Source of the DNA: DASQVO01 sp035640715
GTDB taxonomy: Bacteria > Actinomycetota > Actinomycetes > Streptosporangiales > Streptosporangiaceae
Assembly: GCA_035640715.1 (NCBI GenBank)
Contig: DASQVO010000543.1
Span: 1 to 14,440, forward strand
Length of the DNA: 14,440 nt
Direction: 5' to 3'
The notes beneath the pieces were generated by a model. That model was given only the letters and a program-made list of their open reading frames with translations, did not search any database and had not been told where the DNA came from. A program made the position numbers and the translations under genes. Positions 1-5,784 of this stretch are shown piece by piece (within the stretch, counting starts at the first letter, position 1; every line of letters starts with the position of its first letter).

Positions 1-957
1 CAGGCCGGCCGCGGTCGCGAGCGGGTTGCCCGACAGCGTTCCGGCCTGGTACACGGGCCCGGCGGGGGCGAGCCGGTCCATGATCTCGGCCCGGCCGCCG
101 AACGCCGCGGCCGGCAGCCCGCCACCCATCACCTTGCCGAACGTCATCAGGTCCCCGGCGACACCTTCCCGCCCGTACCAGCCGGACCGCGTGACGCGGA
201 AGCCGGTCAGCACCTCATCCATGATGAGGAGCGCGCCGTGCTCGCGGCAGAGTGAGGCGAGCAGTTCATTGAACCCGGGCTCGGGCGGCACGACGCCCAT
301 GTTCGCGGCGCACGCCTCGGTGATCACGCACGCGATCTGGTCGCCGCGCTCGGCGAAGGCCCGGCGCACCGCCGCCGCGTCGTTGTAGGGGAGCACGATG
401 GTGTCGCTGGCCGCTGCGCCGGTCACGCCCGGCGAGTCGGGCAGCCCGAACGTGGCCACGCCGGACCCGGCCGAGGCGAGCAGGGCGTCCACGTGACCGT
501 GGTAGCATCCGCCGAACTTCACGACCGCGGGGCGCCCAGTGAACCCGCGGGCCAGGCGCAGCGCCGACATCGTGGCCTCGGTACCCGAGTTGACCAGGCG
601 GACCTTCTCCACCGGGGCGCGTGCCGTGAGCTCTTCCGCGAGTTCTACCTCACCCGGCGTGACCGTGCCGAATGACGTGCCGCGGGCAGCCGCCTCACGC
701 AGCGCCTCGGTCACCGCCGGGTAGGCGTGCCCGAGAATCATCGGGCCCCATGAGCACACCAGGTCGACGTATTCGCGCCCGTCGGCATCGGTCAGGTACG
801 GGCCGGAGCCCGCGACCATGAACGGCGGCACCCCGCCGACGGAGCCGAACGCCCGCACCGGCGAGTTGACGCCACCCGGTGTCACGGCGCAGGCCCGCCC
901 GAACAGGTCAGCTGAACGGCTGCCCGCCATGGGGCCGCCCGCCGGGGCGCCGCTCAC
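1..957 (-). CDS. hemL: Glutamate-1-semialdehyde 2,1-aminomutase (partial, C-terminus outside window)
   Basis: HemL is a PLP-dependent class III aminotransferase that isomerises glutamate-1-semialdehyde, the HemA product, to 5-aminolevulinate in the cytoplasm. The minus-strand frame is open from 957 to the window edge and gives 319 codons of a family usually about 430 long, so roughly the last quarter is missing. Recognisable motifs are VTPGGVNSPVRAFGS (residues 25-39), NSGTEATM (123-130, PLP phosphate region) and TFGKVMGGGLPAAAFGG with the Schiff-base lysine at residue 275. I chose the GTG at 955-957. An in-frame TAA at 988-990 limits upstream extension, and GGGAG lies 7-8 bases before the GTG. 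An ATG at 928-930 is possible but lacks a comparable ribosome-binding site. The gene lies 103 bases after the primase-like gene and may be read with it. Confidence 0.96.
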   Translation of the reverse strand, partial: MSGAPAGGPMAGSRSADLFGRACAVTPGGVNSPVRAFGSVGGVPPFMVAGSGPYLTDADGREYVDLVCSWGPMILGHAYPAVTEALREAAARGTSFGTVTPGEVELAEELTARAPVEKVRLVNSGTEATMSALRLARGFTGRPAVVKFGGCYHGHVDALLASAGSGVATFGLPDSPGVTGAAASDTIVLPYNDAAAVRRAFAERGDQIACVITEACAANMGVVPPEPGFNELLASLCREHGALLIMDEVLTGFRVTRSGWYGREGVAGDLMTFGKVMGGGLPAAAFGGRAEIMDRLAPAGPVYQAGTLSGNPLATAAGL

Positions 958-983
958 GCTGTGTCTCCCGCTCGCTTCCGGGG

Positions 984-995
984 CGCCTTAAGGCG
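984..995. repeat. 12-base perfect palindrome before hemL
   Basis: CGCCTTAAGGCG is a perfect 12-base palindrome centred about 32 bases upstream of the hemL GTG, inside the 103-base gap after the primase-like gene. It is too short and has no T-tract for a convincing terminator, so an operator or chance are the alternatives. No regulator is assigned. Confidence 0.4.
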
Positions 996-1060
996 TTGCC
1001 TTCCCTCGTCGCTCGTGCCTCGCTCCTCAGTCCAGGCACCGCCGCGCCCCTCCAGCTCGC

Positions 1061-1738
1061 TCACTGAAGGCCCGCCTCCTCGCACGAGTCCACCAGGAAC
1101 TCCAGCAGCCGCAGCGCATCCGTCAGCGGGTAGCTGCCCGGGTCGCGGAGCCAGCGCGCTGCCGAGCCGGGGCCGCTGGCCGACGACGGGGCAAGGACGT
1201 AGCTGTCCCGGCAGTGCCAGCGCAGGCTGCCCTCCGCGGTGATGCTCTCCGGCTCACAGTCCAGGTGGCAGGACCACCACTCCTCCTCATCGGCCGGCGC
1301 GCCGCGGGTGGTGACGAAGAACAGCATGCGGTCGCCGACCTCGGCGACGGGCCCGGGCATCACCCTGGCCCGCTCCATGCCGGCGAGCGCCGCCGTGCCG
1401 GCAGCGGACGGGATGTCGAGAACGTCGAAGACCCGCCCGGTGACCAAGATCACGTTCGCTTCCGGCTGGGCCGCCCACCAGTCCCTGATCACACCGGTGT
1501 CCACGGTGGCCTGCATCTGCCAGGTGGGAGAGACCGGATGTGCGCCCGGCGCCGGGCAGCCCACGCGGTCACATGAGCAGGCCCGGCCGGTTTTGAGGCC
1601 GCCGCGCCGGGGATGCGCCCCGAGGCACACGGGCCAGCCAAGCGCCGCGTAACGCTGCGCCGCCTGCCCGGGTGACTCGCGCCGCTCGCCACGTTCCCCC
1701 GTCTTACGGCGGCCACGGCGCCTCACCACATCGACCAT
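1061..1738 (-). CDS. Stand-alone primase-polymerase (Prim-Pol) N-terminal-like protein
   Basis: A 225-residue protein resembling the N-terminal domain of bifunctional DNA primase/polymerases (AEP superfamily, Prim-Pol), with no helicase part. After a basic N-terminus (1-20) comes a candidate metal-binding stretch, CSCDRVGCPAPGAHP (C54, C56, C61, H67). The usual hhhDhD catalytic motif appears as FDVLDIPSAAG (104-114), with D108 kept but proline at the second Asp position. WHCRDSYVLAPSS (174-186) corresponds to the family's histidine and G-YV-APPS segment. The ATG at 1736-1738 has AGGAG eight bases upstream. It lies between hemB and hemL, 103 bases before hemL. Similar stand-alone proteins occur widely in actinomycetes, as I recall; their role is unknown to me. 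The missing Asp makes polymerase activity doubtful, so a nucleotide- or nucleic-acid-binding role is as likely. Confidence 0.8.
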   Translation of the reverse strand: MVDVVRRRGRRKTGERGERRESPGQAAQRYAALGWPVCLGAHPRRGGLKTGRACSCDRVGCPAPGAHPVSPTWQMQATVDTGVIRDWWAAQPEANVILVTGRVFDVLDIPSAAGTAALAGMERARVMPGPVAEVGDRMLFFVTTRGAPADEEEWWSCHLDCEPESITAEGSLRWHCRDSYVLAPSSASGPGSAARWLRDPGSYPLTDALRLLEFLVDSCEEAGLQ

Positions 1739-1762
1739 CGGCTCAACTCCTACCGTGCCTCA

Positions 1763-1783
1763 TTCAAAAGTTCGCCTTTTCAA
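1763..1783. repeat. AT-rich inverted repeat before the primase-like gene
   Basis: TTCAAAAG and CTTTTCAA flank TTCGC. The arms pair with one mismatch, and the stretch is unusually AT-rich for this window. It sits 25-45 bases upstream of the ATG at 1738, just ahead of its AGGAG site, so it is placed to act as an operator or 5'-UTR hairpin. No regulator is assigned. Confidence 0.45.
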
Positions 1784-2037
1784 GCGACCTGCGGTGGTTA
1801 CCGCCGCACCCCTAAGCGCTTGTCGTAGATGCTCACGTTATCCAGGTTCTCGCAGCAGTCCTCGCCGTAACCGGCCCCCGGAATGCCGGCGGTTCCGGAT
1901 AACGCTCCTGGAGTGCCGGCCGCGCCGCCGGCGCTCCTCATCGGTGTTGCCAGCCGGCCGGTGCAGCGGGAGGATGAGGTCCCAGCGCGCCGGGCAGAGC
2001 CGGGAAGTTACCGAACGGGGGCGTTGTGGCAGTCCCT

Positions 2038-2057
2038 GTGACGATGTCACCCATCGT
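2038..2057. repeat. Two overlapping perfect palindromes downstream of hemB
   Basis: GTGAC-GAT-GTCAC (2038-2050) overlaps ACGATG-tcacc-CATCGT (2041-2057). The two could form alternative hairpins or be a binding site. They lie about 70-90 bases past the hemB stop on the minus strand. No T-tract follows on that strand, so a classical intrinsic terminator is not supported. Confidence 0.45.
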
Positions 2058-2125
2058 AGACCATGTCATACAACGCGCTGGATGCAATTGCACGGGGAAA
2101 CCAGCATACCGGCCTCAGGGCTGCT

Positions 2126-3109
2126 CTAGCGGAGTTTCCTGGCCACTTCGGTGGCCCAGTACGTAAGGATGATGCCGGCGCCCGCCCGGCGGATCGAGGT
2201 GAGCGTCTCCATGATGATCCGGTCCCGGTCCAGCCAGCCGCTGGCGGCCGCGGCCTCGACCATCGCGTACTCCCCGCTCACCTGGTAGGCGGCCACGGGC
2301 AGGTGGACGGTGTCGGCGACGCGCCTGATGATGTCAAGGTAGGGCAGGGCGGGCTTCACCATGACGATGTCCGCGCCCTCGTCCACGTCGAGCAGCACTT
2401 CCCGCAGCGCCTCGTCGGAACCGGGCGGATCCTGCTGGTAGGACGCACGGTCACCGAACTGCGGCGCGCACTCAGCCGCCTCGCGGAACGGCCCGTAGAA
2501 GCCCGATGCGTACTTCGCCGAGTAGGCGCAGATGGCGACGTCCGTGTAACCGGCGCCATCCAGCGCGGTGCGGATCGCGCCCACCTGGCCGTCCATCATC
2601 CCGCTCGGCGCGACGACATGGACGCCGGCGGACGCCTGGGCCACCGCGATGGCGGCGTAGCGCTCCAGCGTGGCGTCGTTATCCACCTCGCCGGCGGAGG
2701 TCAGCAGGCCGCAGTGACCATGATCGGTGTACTCGTCCAGGCACAGGTCGGCCATGATCACGCATCCGTCACCGATCTCGGCGCACAGGTCCCTGATGGC
2801 GAGCTGGACGATGCCGGCCGGGTCGTCGGCCGCGGAGCCCCGGCCGTCCTTGACGGCGGGGATGCCGAACAGGACGATGCCGCCCACCCCGGCGTCCACC
2901 GCTTCGGCGGCGGCTTTGCGCAGGCTGTCCCTGGTGTGCTGGACCACGCCGGGCATGGAGCCGACCGGCTGCGGCTCGGCGATGCCCTCCTTGACGAACA
3001 TGGGCAGCACCAGGTCGGTGGGGCGCAGCGCCGTCTCCGCTACGAGCTTGCGCATCGCGGCGGTACGGCGTAGCCGACGCGGCCGGACCGCCGGGAACCC
3101 TGCGTTCAC
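2126..3109 (-). CDS. hemB: Porphobilinogen synthase (5-aminolevulinate dehydratase)
   Basis: HemB condenses two 5-aminolevulinate molecules into porphobilinogen in the cytoplasm. It has 327 residues, normal for the family. The active-site lysines are in SAKYASGFYGPFRE (K199) and VMVKPALPYLDI (K252). The metal region reads DLCLDEYTDHGHCGLL (121-136), with C123 and C133 kept but Asp125 where the E. coli-type zinc enzyme has its middle cysteine, a mixed Cys/Asp pattern. The start is GTG at 3107-3109, preceded by a strong GGGAGG four to five bases upstream; the N-terminal FPAVRPRRLRRTAAMRKLV is typical for the family. hemB is the last gene of the hemACDB run, 123 bases after hemD. The stop of a possible 7-codon leader overlaps its GTG, which may couple translation. 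Confidence 0.97.
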   Translation of the reverse strand: MNAGFPAVRPRRLRRTAAMRKLVAETALRPTDLVLPMFVKEGIAEPQPVGSMPGVVQHTRDSLRKAAAEAVDAGVGGIVLFGIPAVKDGRGSAADDPAGIVQLAIRDLCAEIGDGCVIMADLCLDEYTDHGHCGLLTSAGEVDNDATLERYAAIAVAQASAGVHVVAPSGMMDGQVGAIRTALDGAGYTDVAICAYSAKYASGFYGPFREAAECAPQFGDRASYQQDPPGSDEALREVLLDVDEGADIVMVKPALPYLDIIRRVADTVHLPVAAYQVSGEYAMVEAAAASGWLDRDRIIMETLTSIRRAGAGIILTYWATEVARKLR

Positions 3110-3129
3110 CGGACCTCCCTTTTTGCCAT
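3106..3129 (-). CDS. Possible 7-codon leader ORF overlapping the hemB start
   Basis: ATG at 3127-3129 encodes MAKREVR and stops at a TGA (3106-3108) that overlaps the hemB GTG (GTGA). A clean GGAG lies five bases before the ATG, and the hemB GGGAGG site lies inside the mini-ORF. This geometry fits translational coupling or a leader peptide. It is only seven codons, so chance cannot be excluded. It is not in frame with hemB, so it is not a hemB N-terminal extension. Confidence 0.35.
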   Translation of the reverse strand: MAKREVR

Positions 3130-3146
3130 GTTATCTCCAGGCCGCG

Positions 3147-3170
3147 GCAGCACGGCAGTACGGCAGTACG
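3147..3170. repeat. Three tandem 8-base repeats (GCAGYACG) in the hemD-hemB gap
   Basis: GCAGCACG, GCAGTACG, GCAGTACG follow one another head to tail. They lie 18 bases upstream of the possible hemB leader ATG, in the transcribed spacer between hemD and hemB. Because the unit is not a multiple of three and is non-coding, copy number could vary freely. Confidence 0.6.
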
Positions 3171-3175
3171 CGTCG

Positions 3176-3219
3176 CTAGCTCGCGCAGGCCCGGAGGCCT
3201 GCGCTCGCTGGCCGGCTAG
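3176..3219 (-). terminator. Strong hairpin after hemD, possible attenuator or processing site
   Basis: GCGCAGGCC-cgga-GGCCTGCGC (3183-3204) is a perfect 9-base-pair stem with a tetraloop. A second outer arm, CTAGC (3176-3180) with GCTAG (3215-3219), can close around it. It starts 14 bases past the hemD TAA on the minus strand. No T-tract follows, so it may be a U-less actinobacterial-type terminator, a processing site or a stability element reducing hemB relative to hemACD. The hairpin is clear; its role is inference. Confidence 0.4.
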
Positions 3220-3232
3220 TGAATGACGCTCC

Positions 3233-4837
3233 TTACTTCGCGCGGCGCCGGGCACCGCGCCGGCGTTCGCTCGGCCGGCGGGGCTGCTCGCCTGCTTCCA
3301 GCGCGGCCGCCCGCAGGCCCGCACCGCATTCCGCCAGGGCGTCCACGAGCGCGGCCATCGACGGCTTTGGGGCCATCACGTCTACCCGCAGCCCGAACTC
3401 GGCTGCGGTCTTGGCAGTCTGCGGGCCGATGACCGCGATCACGGTGACCGCATGGGGCTTGCCCGCGATCCCGACCAGGTTCCTGACCGTCGAAGATGAG
3501 GTGAACAGAACCGCATCGAAGCCGCCGCCCTTGATGGCCTCACGGATTGGCGCGGGCGGCGGCGCGGCCCGGACGGTGCGGTAAGCGGTGACGTCCTCCG
3601 CCTCCCAGCCAAGCTCGGTGAGCCGTGCGACGAGATGCTCGGTCGCGATGTCCGCGCGCGGGAGCAGGACCCTGTTGATGGGGTCAAGTACGTCGTCATA
3701 CGGCGGCCAGGCGGCCGCGAGGCCCTGTCCGGACTGTTCCCCCTCGGGGATCAGGTCGGGGATGATCCCGAAGTCGCCCAGCGCGGCCGCCGTCTGGTCA
3801 CCGACCGCCGCCACCTTCACGCCGGCGAAAGCGCGCGCGTCCAGGCCGTACTCCTCGAACTTCTCCCGGATGGCCCGGACCGCATTGACCGAAGTAAAAG
3901 CGACCCACTGATAGCGGCCGGTCACCAGCCCGCGCACCGCGCGGTCCATCTGCTGCGGGGTCCGGGGCGGTTCCACCGCGATTGTCGGCACTTCCTCCGG
4001 GACAGCGCCATGCTCACGCAGGCGCTCGGACACGGCGGCCGCGTCCGCTTTGGTGCGCGGCACGAGAACCCGCCAGCCGAAGAGCGGCTTTGTCTCGTAC
4101 CACGACAGGCGCGGCTGGGCTTTGACCGCCTCACCGACCACCGCGACGGCCCGGCCGGCGTTGAGCAGGCTGAGCCCCGCCGGCTTCAGGTCTGCCGCGA
4201 TGCGGCCGAGCGTGGACGTGACCGTTCGCTGCGCGGTCGTCGTACCGTCCCAGGTGACGGCGAACGGCGTGGTTTCCGGCCAGCCGGCCGCGATCAGCAT
4301 CTTGCCGAGATCCGCCGGGCCTGCCTCGGCATCCAGCACCACCAGGCTCCCGGAGCTGAACGAGACCCGGCTGGCCTCCGCGGCACGGATGATCCGTACC
4401 TCGCCGGTGTCGCTGCTGAGCGGGATGCCCGCGTAGGCGGGGACAGCCGTCGCGGTCGGCACCCCGGGCACGATCTCGAACTGCACGGCGGCTTTGGCGT
4501 ACGCCGCCGCGTCGTCAGCGGCGCCGTCCATCAGCGGGTCGCCGTCGTAGAGCTGGACCACGAATTGGCCGGCCCGGGCCGCCGCCACGATGTCAGGCGC
4601 GTCTGTCCCGGCATCATCGCCGACGTTGAGCTGGGCATCCGGGCGCAGCAGCTGGCGGATCCTCATCCCGGGCTCGTGCCTGGCCAGCACGATGTCGGCC
4701 TGGCCGAGTAGGTGAGCGCCGCGCAGCGTCAGCAGGCCCTCGTCACCGGGCCCAGTCCCAATGAGCGCGATCCGGCCTGTGGAGGCGGGCCGGATCGCCT
4801 GGCCGGCCGGCGACGAAGGTGAAACGGTGGGATTCAC
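3233..4837 (-). CDS. hemD: Uroporphyrinogen-III synthase with N-terminal CobA/SUMT-like domain
   Basis: A 534-residue fusion. Residues 252-505 form the uroporphyrinogen-III synthase, which inverts ring D of hydroxymethylbilane and closes the macrocycle: WRVLVPRT near 255-262, AFTSVNAVRA (313-322), VLLPRADIA (390-398), DVTAYRT (415-421) and LFTSSSTVRN (444-453). Residues 21-245 resemble SAM-dependent uroporphyrinogen-III C-methyltransferase, with GTGPGD (27-32), DGDPLMDG (98-105) and PGVPTATAVPAYAGIPL (124-140). The segment after motif I (ARHEPG instead of the usual YD-L) and the GDP-F-GRG loop are degenerate, so methyl transfer is doubtful. A basic tail follows (520-534). The start GTG (4835-4837) overlaps the hemC TGA as GTGA; its own ribosome site (GGGAAAG) is weak, so coupling to hemC is likely. 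HemD domain confidence is high; methylase activity is open. Confidence 0.95.
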   Translation of the reverse strand: MNPTVSPSSPAGQAIRPASTGRIALIGTGPGDEGLLTLRGAHLLGQADIVLARHEPGMRIRQLLRPDAQLNVGDDAGTDAPDIVAAARAGQFVVQLYDGDPLMDGAADDAAAYAKAAVQFEIVPGVPTATAVPAYAGIPLSSDTGEVRIIRAAEASRVSFSSGSLVVLDAEAGPADLGKMLIAAGWPETTPFAVTWDGTTTAQRTVTSTLGRIAADLKPAGLSLLNAGRAVAVVGEAVKAQPRLSWYETKPLFGWRVLVPRTKADAAAVSERLREHGAVPEEVPTIAVEPPRTPQQMDRAVRGLVTGRYQWVAFTSVNAVRAIREKFEEYGLDARAFAGVKVAAVGDQTAAALGDFGIIPDLIPEGEQSGQGLAAAWPPYDDVLDPINRVLLPRADIATEHLVARLTELGWEAEDVTAYRTVRAAPPPAPIREAIKGGGFDAVLFTSSSTVRNLVGIAGKPHAVTVIAVIGPQTAKTAAEFGLRVDVMAPKPSMAALVDALAECGAGLRAAALEAGEQPRRPSERRRGARRRAK

Positions 4838-5784
4838 TGTGCATCTTTCCCATTGCTCGTCTGTGCGGATGGCACGGTAATAAGAGTTCCCGCGCCGCCG
4901 ATTAGCAACCTTGCCGCTATGTCGCGGCCGAGCTGGCTGGCGTCGGCGGGAGCGCCGACACCGCGCTCGCGCAGCGCCTTGCTGCCGTCCGCGGCGATCA
5001 CCGCCGCCTCCAGGTACAGGTGATCTGCCGTTCCCGAGGCGTAGGCGGCGATGGGAGCACTGCAGCCCGCCTCGAGGGCGGCGAGAACGGCCCGCTCCGC
5101 GGTCACGGCCGCATGGCTCATCGGGTCATCGATGACGGCGAGCAGTTCCGCCAGGCCCTTGTCATCGGCGCGGCATTCCACAGCGAGCGCGCCCTGTCCC
5201 GGCGCCGGAAGCATGTCGTCGGTCTCGAAGAGCTGGCTCACGGCATCGAGACGGCCGATCCTGGCGAGCCCGGCAGCGGCCAGCACGACCGCGTCCAGTT
5301 CGCCCGAGGTGACCTTCCCGAGCCGGGTATCCGCGTTACCCCGGATCGGGGCGCAGCGAATGTCCTTCCTGAGCAGCATGAGCTGGGCGGCGCGGCGGGG
5401 CGAGCCGGTGCCGATCGTGGCCCCGGGCGGCAGGTCCGCGAGCTTGGCGTGATCCTGGGCGACGAGGGCGTCCCTGGGGTCGTCACGCAGCGGGACGGCG
5501 GCCAGCCTGATACCGTCCGGCTGGCCCGTTGGCAGGTCCTTCAGCGAGTGCACCGCGATGTCCACCTCGCCGCCGAGCAGGCGGTCGCGCAGGGCGCTGA
5601 CGAAGACCCCGGTCCCTCCTATCTGGGCGAGATGAGCCTTGCTGACGTCGCCGTGCGTGGTCATGCCGGTGAGTTCGACGCGGTACCCGGTCCGATCGGT
5701 GATCGCCCGCGCGACCAGGCCGGACTGAGCGAGGGCCATCGGGCTCTTCCGGGTGCCGAGCCGCAGCACGGCGGGCGCGCTCAT
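4834..5784 (-). CDS. hemC: Hydroxymethylbilane synthase (porphobilinogen deaminase)
   Basis: HemC polymerises four porphobilinogens into hydroxymethylbilane using a covalently bound dipyrromethane cofactor. It has 316 residues, normal length. Motifs are LRLGTRKSPMALAQ (7-20), HSLKDLP with catalytic D83, GTGSPRRAAQL (115-125), IRGNADTRLGK (137-147), LPAPGQGALAVE (182-193) and EAGCSAPIAA with the cofactor cysteine C231. The ATG at 5782-5784 shares a base with the hemA TAA (TAATG), and GAGGAG lies eight bases upstream. Its end overlaps hemD by four bases (GTGA). This tight packing indicates one translationally coupled hemA-hemC-hemD unit. Confidence 0.98.
   Translation of the reverse strand: MSAPAVLRLGTRKSPMALAQSGLVARAITDRTGYRVELTGMTTHGDVSKAHLAQIGGTGVFVSALRDRLLGGEVDIAVHSLKDLPTGQPDGIRLAAVPLRDDPRDALVAQDHAKLADLPPGATIGTGSPRRAAQLMLLRKDIRCAPIRGNADTRLGKVTSGELDAVVLAAAGLARIGRLDAVSQLFETDDMLPAPGQGALAVECRADDKGLAELLAVIDDPMSHAAVTAERAVLAALEAGCSAPIAAYASGTADHLYLEAAVIAADGSKALRERGVGAPADASQLGRDIAARLLIGGAGTLITVPSAQTSNGKDAQ

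Larger units (their letters stand above)
1739..2125. other. 387-base non-coding gap between hemB and the primase-like gene, rich in inverted repeats
   Basis: No open frame here has a ribosome-binding site or family resemblance. The stretch contains several inverted repeats: TTCAAAAG-ttcgc-CTTTTCAA (1763-1783, one mismatch), TGCGGTGG-tta-CCGCCGCA (1790-1808, one G/U-type mismatch), CCGGAA-N9-TTCCGG (1878-1898, perfect), and overlapping GTGAC-GAT-GTCAC (2038-2050) with ACGATG-tcacc-CATCGT (2041-2057). It should hold the 3' end of the hem transcript and the promoter of the primase-like gene, but I see no good -35/-10 pair. No tRNA cloverleaf or riboswitch core was recognised. Confidence 0.6.

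Noticed and set aside
1838..2050. 70-codon minus-strand frame in the gap after hemB
   Set aside because: It has no ribosome site, an Arg-rich random-looking translation, and palindromes around its start; not supported as a gene.
1739..2125. tRNA gene, such as tRNA-Glu feeding HemA
   Set aside because: No cloverleaf arms, T-loop (GGTTCRA) or anticodon stem could be assembled on either strand.
2063..3073. 336-codon plus-strand open frame
   Set aside because: It is antisense to hemB, whose catalytic lysines and metal motif fix the real strand.
3635..4711. 358-codon plus-strand open frame
   Set aside because: It is antisense to the hemD fusion, which has clear motifs throughout; the translation is Arg/Gly/His-rich without domains.
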